From the NCBI RefSeq assembly GCF_040183065.1, contig NC_091123.1, positions 105,552,321 to 105,616,320 of the forward strand: a stretch of DNA of 64,000 nucleotides, written 5' to 3'. The position numbers and the translations under genes are program-made. This DNA is from Periplaneta americana (Eukaryota > Arthropoda > Insecta > Blattodea > Blattidae). Below the pieces are notes generated by a model. The model saw only the letters and a list, made by a program, of their open reading frames with translations, ran no database searches and was not told the origin of the DNA. Of this stretch, positions 54,134-64,000 are shown in pieces (position 1 is the stretch's first letter; every line of letters starts with the position of its first letter).

Positions 54134-57089
54134 GATATGAATTTTTCAAGATAATTTTGTTAGACAAAAAGTTGTTAAATACGGCATCTTCAAGTGAGAA
54201 ATATAAGGTGAGACAGAAATATCGCCCCATTTTCAACTGCACATAAATTGGAAAATATTAAAATCAAATATCAAACAGTGATATAAATTTATTCCGTATG
54301 GTATGCCATTTTATCCTTCAGTTCAGTTCCGCACACACTTTCAGATTCCACGTCAAGGACGTGTTCGTAGCCGCAAGACCATAAAATTGTAGATTGCGTC
54401 ATTTCGGAATACTGCTTCAGCACTAAACAGAAATCACTAGGGCGACCAAGATCAGTGCGATCTCCACAGAAGATAGCAAGTATGCGTCAAGCATTCATAA
54501 GGAGCCCACAACGTTCGGCGACAAAAACATGCAGCAGCTTTGCAATTAAGTAATCGCAGCCTTAGGAGAATTTTGCAACTTTCATCCATACAAAATGGCA
54601 ATGGTCCACGAACTTAAAGATTGTGATATAGGGTCTGAGATTTGCTGAACAGTTTCTTGAAATCCTGTCCAACAACATTGTTCTGTTAATGTCAGACAAG
54701 TACATTTTCATTTGTCCTGAAGTGCAGTGGCGTAGCGTGAAATTTTGAGCAGGGGAAGCTAACTCAAATTGTCTTTCATATATGTTGCGAAAATGTAGTC
54801 TTAAAATAAATAGTAGTCAATGTCAAGTCAGCAGTCTGAAGATTCGTTGGAACCTCATAAGTAACGCCAGTAAGGCATCACCTCAAATGATACATAGTAA
54901 AATATGATTTCATGATTTACACATATCTCTAACAAATAGACACGTACAGTATGTAAAATTTAACATCAGCTCACTCCCTGTCATATTTAGAGAAATCACA
55001 ATATTAACCGTCAATAGATACAGTATTAGTATAATTACGTCAATCAGCGTTAAAATCTTTATCAGAAGATTATTTTTGACTACATGATTTTACAAAATCA
55101 GATGCCCTTACCTTAAAACTTTCTGTAGATGAGCTCCATTCTCCGCTCTTTCTTCTCTGCGAAGACGTCAATAACGTACTCCAGAAATGAGGATTCTGAA
55201 GAGAGTTCACTAAGTAGTTTTTTTTCAATGGCTAGTGCACTCATACACGACAGTCGATTATTGGACATGGAGTTTCTTAGACATGTTTTGATCCTTTTGA
55301 GTGTGCTCATACTCTGTTCGCTGCTTGCTGTCGTGGCAGGGAAAGTTAGAATTAGTCTTAATAACTTAGTCGTTTCTTGATATATGGAATCCAGTCCAGT
55401 AGTCACAAAGTATTTTAGGAGTTCCTGAGGAGGTAACTGTTTCTTCTCATCTGCATAAATGTTGTGTAGTTCATTTTCAAGTTTTTCCGAATCAAAGAAT
55501 GGATACTGTTTCAACAAGTCAGCCACTTGACTAGAGGGAAATTTTGTTCTGTAGTCCATGAATTTTTTTCCTGAACTAATTCTACAAACTCAAGATGGGT
55601 AAAGTCTTCAAATCTCAATTTCATTTGAACTATTTGAGAATCTAATATTTCATAAGTTACAGCTCTCAAAGATATTTGGTGTTTTTCATTATATGACAAA
55701 TTGTTGTTTAGCTTTTTACTTTTCTCGACGCAGTTTTCAGTGAAGATATCTTCTCTTTGATTTACTAAGTTGCGAATAGCAAGATGTATTTCAGCATGAC
55801 ACACTGTGATACTAGCAGAGGTAGATTGCAAAAGTCTGAAGAGTGGCTCAATGTATACGAAGCAAGCTTCAAATACACACAACAAGTACACAAACATTGG
55901 ATCATCCATATGTCTCTTCAGTCCAACAGCACAATTCCGGGAATCACCATCCCACAGACAATCATCATCGATTATTGCAGTGAAGACACTGTACAAGTCA
56001 TTGAAATGTTTTAGAATTGTTGAAACTGCTCTAGAATGGAAGTTCCATCGAGTTGTACATGCTTGTGACAATTTGAACCCCTTTTCATTTAACAAAACCG
56101 TTCGCTTGGAAGACTTACTGAAAAAGCTGTGAAATGCAGTTAGAGCAGATATAAATAAACGAACTTGTTTCACAGTTTTGCAACCATGCAAAAGCACTAA
56201 ATTTAATTGGTGCGCATAACAGTGAATAAAAATAGCGTATGGACAGAATTGTCTCACCAGTTTCTGCATTCCTCCTTCCCTACCAGACATCACCGTTGCG
56301 CCATCATATGTCTGACTTACAACTTTATTCCCTGCAATCTGCCACTCTGATAAAACCTTGCGCAAAACTTCGGACAATCCCAAAGCCGTCTTGTCTCCGG
56401 ATACGTCATAAAAGCCAACGAATCGCTCTTCTATGCGGTCTTCAATACAATAGCGAAATATGATGCTCATTTGGCTTTTACACGATACATCTAAGGTTTC
56501 ATCTGCTTGAACAGAAACGAAAGAACTTCCTTCAATTTCATTTTTAATTTTCTCATTTAATACAGACGTTATCACTTCAATCAAATCATTCTGTATATCT
56601 GGAGATGTTCCTTTAAAAAGAGAATTTGATTGCAGATGGTCTCGAATTAATTACTCATTTTGAGCAAGTAGGTCCAATAATTCCAAATAATTCCCTCTGT
56701 TGCCACTACTTTCATTTTCTCTATGACCCCGGAATGCAAGTTCTTGTTTTGACAGAAATATTGTTGCCTGAATAAGACGTGCTAAAATACGTCTATTGGA
56801 CGAAACTTCTTCGTTGTGTTTCATTGTTTGAAGGCGGGCAGATTCTGAAAGAGCATGCTCTATGCGAATTGATCCTAGGAGATGAAACGACTCACTGTGT
56901 AGTAAATGTTGTTTCGATGATTGATGTTTCTCGGCTTTCTTTATGAAATTGTTCAAATCAGAAACCCCCTCAGTACACCATTCAGAATTATGTTTCCCCA
57001 TCATAATACAAACATAACAATACATTTTGTTCTTCACCACACACCCTGTAAGCCACTTGTATCTCGTGTACCATGATGGTTGAAAAGTA

Positions 57090-59027
57090 CTGTACAGGAC
57101 TGGTAACTGTGTCCGCGGTCTTGTTGGTGAGGAAAAGGTTTTCTGTGGGAAGCGAAGAGGGAGGGGGCGTTGAGCTTATTGGTAAACGTACTATTATACG
57201 TGCAAGAAACATTTCCTCTTACCTTGTCTTCTCCTAGGCTTGCAGTGTGTTGCAGACGGAGTCGCGTTTCACTCGGATTCTTCAGAAGATGAACTGCCAT
57301 TTTCACTATCGCTGCCCCCGGCTTCACTATCACTATCAGTGTTCAAGTTGATTGATATTTGGTCAATTACATCTGGAACTACTCCGTCCTTTTCCCAGTA
57401 TTCTGCTTCTAAATTGGCGACGTAGTGGCAGAAACCTGCCCAATCTTGTCGTGTTACCTCCTGTATTGCGTTCTTCGTAGTTTCGCGCAGCTTTGTTAAA
57501 GACAAATCTCCTGTAACATTCGTGTCCCTTACAATTCTCTTGATTTTCGACCATGCGAGTTCGATGGCATTTAGATCACACATATATGGAGGAAGACGTA
57601 TCACAACATGTCCACTACCTGACAACATGTTATCTATTCTATACGTCTTCTCCTTTGGTTTCAGTGGAAGAATCAGTTTATAAAGGTCGTTCTTACGCAT
57701 TGTCTCATTGCACTCGACTCCTTTCTTTCTCAGCCACTCTATCATGTCCCCTTTGAGGGCATAGGGTGATGGCGCTTTATCAACCTGAATACAATGGTAT
57801 GGTGCATTGTCTAAAACGACAACAGAATTTGGCTGAAGATTTGGCATAAGTTGATTAACTACCCACTTTTGAAAATTGCCGCTATTCATTTGCCCATGGT
57901 AGTCTCCTGTTGTAGATCCAGCTTTGTATATTAGTTCTGCACCGGCAAGAAAACCACTTGCGCCCCCGGCATGTAGTATTATCAGTCTGTTCCCCGAATT
58001 CATATTGTCCTGAACTCCCATTACGTCATCACTTTGCCAACATCTTCGGTGAGTTAGATTGCTGTCGACCCACGTCTCGTCTACGTACACAATTTCACGT
58101 CCTTCTTCTCGATACTTCTTCATTTTACGCAGATAGTTTGCCCTCCAATCTATAATATCCGGTCTTTCTACCAAGATTTTTCGTTTTGACTGGCATTTCC
58201 TCCATCTAAACCCCATGCTTTTCACGACTCTGTTTAGTGATTTTCTGCCCCAAGGAAAATTGATTTTTTCTTTAATTACCGTCAAAAGTTTAGGTATTGT
58301 CGGCACTCTCTTTTCTTGAATATAAAAGTCTTGTATTGTATTTCTTATAACACACTTGTCGAAGTCGTCTACATGCAGTATATTACGAGATATTATTCGT
58401 CTCTTCTTTCCTGGCGATTTCAGAAGTCTATCCGGACTGTTTTCTTTTCTTATCTTATGTTCCTTCCTAATCTTCTTTATTGTACTATACCCTACTCCAG
58501 TGTATTCGGCCGCTCTTTCAGTTGATTTATTTAAGGGAATCCTCAAATGTTTTTGCACTCTTTCCTCATCGCACTTCTCTATGATGTTAGCTATTATTTC
58601 TCTTGCTTCACTATGAATAGTTGTGTTTGCCTTTCTATTAGCCATACTAAACGAAAGTGTTTAAGACTATCGTTCTTGCTAATATCACTGCTCTATAATC
58701 TCGCACTATTATTCCTATACTATAGCTATATACATCCTATACTATTTTATCATACACTACACTATACTAATCCTATACTAGATATACGCACTACACTGAA
58801 TTACACAGATTTACTGTAATTACTGTATAAGGAAGTTCTGAATTGAACAATGTAAAGAATACTGTAAACTCAAGTTGACTGCACTCTCGCAATATATATT
58901 CAGAACTGGTAGTTGTCTGTCAATGTCATAGAAAGGCCACCCCCATCCCGAACCTTTAGTACCTACCCTCTTCCCCGCGGTTGCGGCAGACCCCTTTCAC
59001 ACGGACACAGTTACTAGTCCTCCACAG
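57090..59027 (-). mobile_element. DD82E-type IS630/Tc1/mariner transposon, complete
   Basis: The TIRs CTGTACAGGACTGGTAACTG and CTGTGGAGGACTAGTAACTG continue to GTGTCCG. TA flanks at 57088-57089 and 59028-59029. At 1,938 bp with one open transposase it looks whole. Removing it with one TA restores the hAT frame (...TKRQTR / TFQPSWY...). It is the youngest layer here. Confidence 0.93.
57269..58645 (-). CDS. DD82E transposase, intact 458 codons
   Basis: The ATG at 58645 (MANRKANTTIHSEAREIIAN) leads to an open frame with an acidic Ser/Glu tail. N-terminal HTH region: ERAAEYTGVGYSTIKKIRKE. Catalytic blocks: REIVYVDETWVDSNL (first Asp, about residue 187), NSVVVLDNAPYHCIQ (second, about 280), PPYMCDLNAIELAWSKIKR (Glu, about 363). 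Counting gives 82 residues between the second Asp and the Glu. That spacing defines the DD82E group (named Sailor in the literature, as I recall). The enzyme cuts at TIRs and inserts at TA. Confidence 0.9.
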   Translation of the reverse strand: MANRKANTTIHSEAREIIANIIEKCDEERVQKHLRIPLNKSTERAAEYTGVGYSTIKKIRKEHKIRKENSPDRLLKSPGKKRRIISRNILHVDDFDKCVIRNTIQDFYIQEKRVPTIPKLLTVIKEKINFPWGRKSLNRVVKSMGFRWRKCQSKRKILVERPDIIDWRANYLRKMKKYREEGREIVYVDETWVDSNLTHRRCWQSDDVMGVQDNMNSGNRLIILHAGGASGFLAGAELIYKAGSTTGDYHGQMNSGNFQKWVVNQLMPNLQPNSVVVLDNAPYHCIQVDKAPSPYALKGDMIEWLRKKGVECNETMRKNDLYKLILPLKPKEKTYRIDNMLSGSGHVVIRLPPYMCDLNAIELAWSKIKRIVRDTNVTGDLSLTKLRETTKNAIQEVTRQDWAGFCHYVANLEAEYWEKDGVVPDVIDQISINLNTDSDSEAGGSDSENGSSSSEESE

Positions 59028-60129
59028 TACGCGTCTGTCTTTTGGTTTTGTCCTTTATTGACAGCAAAGGAGTCGGTCGTTTGTTTTTTAAATCACACTT
59101 TTGTTCGTAGGTCAGTCTTGATAATGGAATTGTCCTCAAAAATTCAAGTACATTAGTGTTAGGAACTGTTATTTCACTCATTATTTATTATATCAGCCAC
59201 AATGCACACTAACACTTCAACTGAACACAACTCACGAAAGGGATAACTCGGAAACTAAACTGTTTTCAATGTGAAAGCTAGCTTCTTGTTAGTCTTGCGA
59301 CCAGGTAGTTTAGTTACAAAGGAATGGCAAATCTGCGGGGTGGGTTACACAGAAGAATGCGTGAAAGAAAACAGTTTGCTTAGAGAACAGTGGAGGGTGT
59401 TGGAAGCTGGTGTGTGCAGGCTTCATGTTTACTGCTGCATCACAAATCATCCTAAGCTGCCGCTTCACAATATTTGAGCAAATATGAATTGTATTAAAAT
59501 TAATACATAATTTTGTTCATAAACTGCAGGTTTATTATGAAGTTATTAACTGGGGAAGCTGAGCTTTTTAGCTTACATTGACGCTACGCCACTGCTGAAG
59601 TGTAAATAAACAGAACTTCTGGTACTGGGCAGAGGAAAATCCGAAAGAGATTAACATGCGACCTCTTCATAACGAACGTGTCACTGTCTGGTGTGGTGTC
59701 GCACAGTTCGGAATTACTGTCCCATACCTTCTTGAAAGTGAAAATGGTGGTTTCTGTTTTAGTGCTGAAGCCGTATTCTGAAATGACGTAATCCACAATT
59801 TTATGGTCTTGCGATTAGGAACACGTCCTTGACGTGGAATCTGAAAGTGTGTGTGGAATTAAACTGAAGGATTAAATGGCACACCATAAGGAATAAATGT
59901 ATACCTATTACTGTTTGATATTTTACTTCAATATTTTCCATTTTATGTGCAGTTGAAAATGGGGAGATATTTCTGCCTCACCTTGTATAGCCTTTATGAA
60001 ATCTAGAAATATATACAAAGAAAGACTCTCGCGTGATAGCCACTGACTTACGTCTAGTATTCGGCTTTCTGCTTCAAAATTTTCTATGTTTTTCATATGT
60101 TGTTGTTGTTTAATGCCTGGCATCTGCCA

Positions 60130-60910
60130 ATGAAGCCATTACGCTCTTGCTCTCTAGTACTTTTGAATTAGATCTTTCTCTCCAGACAGTGTGCTGCGGT
60201 TTTCAGATGTTCTTCGTTCATATAACTTTGAGTGTTGCATTGAGTGCAGGATGGTGTGAAGTCAGAATTCCTATTTTGTAGAGGTGACACGCCAAACAAT
60301 CATGGCCTGTAAGGAATCTAAAAGCTACTAGTGCTGTTTTTCTTGATCCTTGAGGAACTGCGTCTTGGTGGAGAGAAGGGTTCCATTTCTCTTCTGCAGC
60401 ATGTTTTTGCAATTCTTGCGAGTATTGTTGCGAGAGTTTTGATTGTATTACCCGTTTTATTGATGAAAATAGAAAATTGACTTTTTTTTGTTTGTAATAT
60501 TGTTGTTCCTTTCCTTGCAAGCATGTCGGCCAGTTCATTCCCTGCAATTCCACAATATGCTGGAATCCATTGAAAGTACAATGTTTTGTGAAATTTTTGA
60601 AGTTGAGCTATCATCTTACATGCTTCTTTTATTTGTGATTATTTCTTGAGTTATTTGAACATATTGCTTGTATTGCTGTTTTGGAATTAGAGGAAATTAC
60701 TACTTTCATGAATTTGTTCGGTGGGAGTCTTAAAAGTTCTTGAAGGGGTACAGATATTGCAGTTGTCTCTCCTTCATAGTTAGTGATATCGGGACCTCCA
60801 GAGCGATATAAGGAGAAGAGAGAGCATGTTACTCCAGCTCCTGTCAGATAGTATTTAGATGATCCCTCTGTGTAAATGTGTAACCATTTTTCAGGGAGGT
60901 ATTTGGTGTT
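60130..60910 (-). pseudogene. R1/I-type LINE fragment: RNase H and 3' end
   Basis: On minus: WLHIYTEGSSKYYLTGAGVT (RNase H start, usually YTDGS), PPNKFMKVVISSNSKTAIQA, then HKTLYFQWIPAYCGIAGNEL and ADMLARKGTTI, the RNase H C-terminal motif. A Cys-His end follows (FRFLTGHDCLACHLYKIGIL). 3' UTR with (CAA)n near 60100. There are several frame changes. Its family resembles the 50935-52400 fragment but it is a different copy. Confidence 0.7.
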
Positions 60911-61211
60911 CTTTCATATGGAACGGCGAAAATCGAAATAAGAGACACTTCTTCTCAGCCTCAATTTCCCTTGCAAGGACGAGCTTTCAAGTATATTTTA
61001 AATGTTTATACTTTCATTCGTTTGTTCGTTCATTCATTGATTCATTCACAGTATAATTACATTTATAGTTATGCTGTAATAAATAATAATTAGTTAATAC
61101 GCAATACATTCTCTTCTTAAAAACTCAATAAAATGTTTTAGATCTGAAAAATATAATTTTGATTAAAGGTGCTCCTTATTTTCCATCTCCAAAGCTGACA
61201 ACTCTAGTAGG
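60911..61211. other. AT-rich spacer
   Basis: Nothing recognisable apart from TTCATTCATTCATTGATTC simple sequence near 61030. Confidence 0.4.
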
Positions 61212-61479
61212 CCTATACTTCGGCCCATAATGTCTTGACAGGTGAATTAAATATTGCCGACAGTGGAGGAGAGATGTATATTTGGTATTCAACCAATGGC
61301 AGAGGTCTCATTCCACGCTTGACTTGAAGTTGGGCAGTCTGAAGCATTCTACCCCCTTCCTATTTCAAAACAAACGTGGAATGATACCTCTGTCATTGGT
61401 TGAATAGCAATTATGCTTTTTTCCTCCTCTGCCGACAATGTTTACTTCTTCTGTCAGACAATAAGGAACGAAGTATAGG
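61212..61479. mobile_element. Fold-back MITE
   Basis: About 268 bp forming one long hairpin. The left arm starts CCTATACTTCGGCCCATAAT; the right arm inverted starts CCTATACTTCGTTCCTTATT. Both continue GTCTGACAG-like, GGAGGA and TTCAACCAATGrCAGAGGT. TA next to each end fits a Tc1/mariner-type TSD. No coding. Confidence 0.75.
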
Positions 61480-62007
61480 TATGTATGTCGAGAGTCTTTC
61501 GTATTTCAACCAGTTTTCCTAAGGCATTCTTTTTCATAATGAAATTAGGTATAAGACGTGATATCAGTATGATGCCTGTCGTCTCTTACAGTGATTTAAG
61601 CTTTTTTGTGCTGTTGCAGCGACATTATGAAACAGGCAAGAAGACGCTTAAGTCCAGAATCTGCTCAGTACGTTCCCTTGCGGAACGAGCCAGATGAGAC
61701 GCAGCGTGGCGCACAGCTCCACACGCTGCAGGTTCCGGACAATGAACGGAAGGGAGAAAAATCCGATACGGTACGGTAATCAAATACTGATAGTGATAAC
61801 TAAGTCGTATAAAAGTACTGTATGTGTAATGTTAAATAAGTAGCTACTTATAATTAATTTAAAAACTGAATGGTAACATGTCCAGAAATTATGCACAAAT
61901 TATCGGGAAGAAATTTTCAAATATTCATCTGTATAATAAAGTAATAGTACAGTATGTGAATAATATGAATCTGTCTGTGAAATACTAATTAAAATTATTT
62001 CACCCCA
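61480..62007. other. Spacer
   Basis: Moderately AT-rich with a GC patch (61670-61740). The open frame at 61485-61697 shows no family motif. Confidence 0.35.
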
Positions 62008-62552
62008 ATCTAATGCAGGGCTGGGCATGAGAGCGGCTCCATTTAGTCTGCCAGAGCTGCTCTCGCTCCTCAAGGCACTTCAATTCCAAGCCAGAGCAGA
62101 ACGCTCACTCAGTGGCGGACTCGCATTACAGCTACCTTCCCTGCATTAATATAACAAGAGTCACGGTTGTTCTAGTCATTCAGTCTGTCAGTACATAATA
62201 GTTTATAAGGATATTACATCAATCCATTGTACATTACAGAATTTATAACACTCTTATTAATTTAATGAAATAAACTTCGCTCTATGCACACACACAAATC
62301 ATTAGGCTTATTTACATAACCCATACGCACATACTGCAATCTCCTCACCACGGTTCTACGAGACAGGCGTAAGGCTTCCATTTCCCCTACTTGCTGTGGA
62401 CAGAGTTCATCTACCAATATAATTAAACATCGCTTGAAGTTACCTTCGTTGAATGTTTTCAATTCCTTTGCAATTTCGTGGCAAATTTTGTAGCTAATTT
62501 TCATTGCCGATTCACTAAGTGCATTATTGTCATTCTGTTAACATATAATATA

Positions 62553-62757
62553 TGATATGATATATGATATGATATGATATGATATGATATGATATGATAT
62601 GATATGATATGATATGATATGATATGATATGATATGATATGATATGATATGATATGATATGATATGATATGATATGATATGATATGATATGATATGATAT
62701 GATATGATATGATATGATATGATATGATATGATATGATATGATATGATATGATATGA
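62553..62757. repeat. (GATAT)n pentanucleotide array
   Basis: About 40 nearly perfect units. A repeat of 5 bp without stops leaves a spurious minus-strand open frame (ISYH repeats). Confidence 0.97.
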
Positions 62758-62758
62758 C

Positions 62759-63049
62759 CATAAATTAATAGAACTTAAAGAAAATGTTTCTCAGGCACAT
62801 TATATTAGAGTATTTATTCGATATTTATATTGCATTATGAATTATTATAGTCCATTTAGTAATATATAATTTTAAATTATACAAATATTATGATATATCA
62901 TAGTATAGTATATATCATAATACTTGTATAATTTAAAATGATATATTACTAAATGTATAATAACCTATAATGCAATATAAATATCAAATAGATACTCTAA
63001 TATAATGTACCTAAGAAACATTTTCTTTAAGTTGTATTAATTTATGGCG
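62759..63049. repeat. Inverted duplication inside the hAT
   Basis: The arms, about 62759-62898 and 62905-63049, are reverse complements at roughly 90%, from CATAAATTAATA to ATGATATAT at the centre. The right arm holds transposase codons (LKENVS), the left arm is its copy. Directly to the left stands the GATAT array. Confidence 0.88.
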
Positions 63050-63411
63050 TTCATTACCAACATATTTGTCATACTCAGTAGCATGTTGTAAAGAATAATG
63101 TCGTTGGATATTTAACCTCTTAATCTGTTGGAGTGTTTTATGCCAAATTAAACACTTTGCTAATCCACTGCTCTCTACCAAAAAAACTCCTCCTCCCATG
63201 ATACATTAAAAGCATTGGGAGTAGCGGGCCGCTTTATTGTATGAGCGGAAGCTCCGTCTTCAAAATACGTCATCGTACTGCAGAGTCACCACTACACCGA
63301 CACTGAATGACGTACAGTATGCATACGTCAGAGCGCTCGCGAGACCCGATCTTTAAAGCACACAACGCTCATTTCTCAGAATCACGTAATGTGCCCAGCC
63401 CTGATCTAATG

Positions 63412-63660
63412 TATTTGGCTGTGCCTCAAATAGTATGGTTTCCAATTACAAGTCGAGCGGGTGTGGATTTGCTTTTCAGAAGGAAATTTGACTTTCATTT
63501 GTCTTTCACTAGGGCTTGGAGTTCATTTCATCATGTTTTGTGTTAAAGTAGCGATCTTCCGCCACTAACTTACTGAGTAACCAAAAATTTTCTCTAAGGG
63601 TGAATGTCCAGTGCTGGTTAAGATTTGTATAAGCATGTTCACTAATTAAAAAGTCTCAGG
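63412..63660. other. Spacer
   Basis: Nothing recognisable. Confidence 0.35.
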
Positions 63661-63664
63661 GCTA

Positions 63665-63665
<1 letters not shown>

Positions 63666-63723
<58 letters not shown>

Positions 63724-63744
63724 GGATAATAATAATGATGATGA

Positions 63745-63804
<60 letters not shown>
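63666..63804. repeat. (TAA)n microsatellite, two blocks
   Basis: Two AAT/TAA blocks with an interruption at about 63722-63746. Confidence 0.95.
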
Positions 63805-63805
<1 letters not shown>

Positions 63806-64000
63806 TCGCAATTGATCGATTGCTTATTCTGGAACATTTCTAAACGTAGTATGTCCAGACGAATATAAGATCCTCCTTTAGATATTGTCCAATTACGTAG
63901 GCCTACATATTTTAAACTGGAAAGACCATACTGTAGAATTCGACAATATTTACCACTACTAGGAGAAAATAGAAAGACTGAAATTAAGCAAGAACTGAAA
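63805..64000. other. AT-rich right edge
   Basis: No feature recognised. Confidence 0.35.

Larger units (their letters stand above)
55113..59170 (-). pseudogene. hAT transposase (ZMYM1-like), broken
   Basis: The N-terminal piece 59170-59030 reads LEFLRTIPLSRLTYEQKCDL, KNKRPTPLLS. After the DD82E insertion it resumes at 57088 with TFQPSWYTRYKWLTGCVVKN (TTF zinc finger). Then FVSVQADETLDVSC (first Asp), SQTYDGATVMSGREGG (second Asp), and FPATTASSEQSMSTLKRIKT (dimerisation region). Lesions are the insertion, an in-frame TAA near 56648 and a one-base change in an A-run near 55570. Confidence 0.85.
54725..59594 (-). mobile_element. hAT transposon, TSD CTGAAGTG, split by a DD82E element
   Basis: TIRs CAGTGGCGTAGCGT at both ends; exact CTGAAGTG at 54717-54724 and 59595-59602. 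The transposase is on minus. The DD82E element at 57090-59027 interrupts its N-terminal part. The inner hAT frame has one stop and one frameshift, so it is inactive. Confidence 0.93.
54430..59760 (+). pseudogene. Tc1/mariner-type transposase, interrupted by the hAT
   Basis: Left piece on plus: KSLGRPRSVRSPQKIA, then RQAFIRSPQRSATKTCSSFA, AEQFLEILSNNIVLLMSDKY. Right piece after 59602: LLVLGRGKSER frame drift, then EINMRPLHNERVTVWCGVAQ and FGITVPYLLESENGG. These are the HTH and the first-Asp region (MSDKYIF, usually SDEAHF) and the WCGV block of insect Tc1/mariner-like enzymes. Several stops and frame changes are present; the second and third catalytic residues are missing. Confidence 0.65.
54204..59985 (+). 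mobile_element. Tc1/mariner-type element with 230-bp TIRs, split by a hAT
   Basis: The termini AAGGTGAGnCAGAAATATC pair over about 54204-54436 and 59752-59985. TA flanks at 54202-54203 and 59986-59987. Without the hAT it is about 0.9 kb. Parts of the TIRs overlap coding sequence. This is the outermost and oldest layer of a three-layer nest. Confidence 0.82.
62262..63199 (-). pseudogene. hAT (GTF2IRD2/Charlie-like) transposase pieces
   Basis: The N-terminal piece 63199-63011 has FLVESSGLAKCLIWHKTLQQ, KRLNIQRHYSLQHATEYDKY and GNERHKLIQLKENVS, a BED-like finger (CLIWHK has W for the second Cys). The second piece 62504-62262 has KISYKICHEIAKELKTFNEG, FKRCLIILVDELCPQQ and ALRLSRRTVVRRLQYV. The dimerisation and catalytic domains are gone. 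Confidence 0.75.
62016..63403 (-). mobile_element. Charlie-like hAT derivative, TSD ATCTAATG
   Basis: TIRs CAGGGCTGGGCA at both ends with exact ATCTAATG at 62008-62015 and 63404-63411. It keeps two pieces of transposase on minus, separated by a 205-bp GATAT array and a 290-bp inverted duplication. At 1,388 bp it is far shorter than an autonomous hAT. Confidence 0.9.

Noticed and set aside
62553-62757. CRISPR-like or satellite array
   Set aside because: Units are 5 bp with no spacers; a simple microsatellite in eukaryotic DNA.
62501-62761. ISYH-repeat protein
   Set aside because: Translation of the GATAT array; a 5-bp unit without stops stays open by chance.
63646-63837. Ile/Leu-rich open frame
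   Set aside because: Product of the TAA microsatellite.
1-64000. LTR retrotransposon, retrovirus-like or Polinton-like element
   Set aside because: I saw no paired long terminal repeats, protease-integrase order, capsid or protein-primed polymerase motifs anywhere in the window.

Overview
The window looks like repeat-rich intergenic DNA from a large insect genome. The features pointing that way are AT-rich spacer DNA, spliced transposon genes, many tRNA-derived SINEs, and LINEs of Jockey, RTE, CR1/L2-like and R1-like type. The SINE with the 'cacctgtgg...gggttcgattcc...cgctaaataa' layout resembles families known from cockroaches and termites, so Blattodea is my best guess. That is inference. 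I found no convincing host gene and no LTR retrotransposon, retrovirus-like or Polinton-like element. Almost every coding stretch belongs to a transposable element.

Layout. 1-7215: two nearly identical Jockey-clade LINE copies head to head. 7602-8093: a hAT/CGGBP1-like transposase scrap. 8525-31353: one PIF/Harbinger transposon swollen to about 22.8 kb. Its three-exon Myb/SANT gene (plus strand) and two-exon DDE nuclease gene (minus strand) both still read through. Nested in it are an RTE-type LINE split by a 6.5-kb hAT (9941-16442) and by an inverted-dimer SINE (16694-17116), a second such SINE split by a Transib element (21347-23105), several LINE scraps and a Penelope-like piece. 31590-35180: a CR1/L2-like LINE split by a pogo element (31924-34372). 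35242-37557: a Sola-like element with arrays of a short subterminal motif. 40447-42374: a deleted hAT carrying a SINE. 43425-45731: mariner-type remnants, including one mariner inside a MITE. 46552-48425: a decayed DD82E element. 48640-50423: small MITEs and SINEs. 50935-52400: R1-like LINE. 54204-59985: a three-layer nest (long-TIR Tc1/mariner, then hAT, then an intact DD82E transposon). 60130-60910: R1/I-like LINE scrap. 62016-63403: a Charlie-like hAT derivative holding a GATAT array and a large inverted duplication.

Relations between parts. Insertion boundaries are well supported because most nested elements keep exact target-site duplications (TSDs): 8 bp for hATs, TA for Tc1/mariner and pogo, 5 bp CGCCG for Transib, 12-17 bp for SINEs. 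The order of events can therefore be read directly. The most unusual signals are the SINEs built as inverted pairs of tRNA-like promoters, the still-readable Harbinger genes inside a heavily invaded element, the DD82E transposon with a full open frame, the motif-array element at 35.2-37.6 kb, and a shared core motif linking the SINEs to the Jockey LINE 3' UTR.
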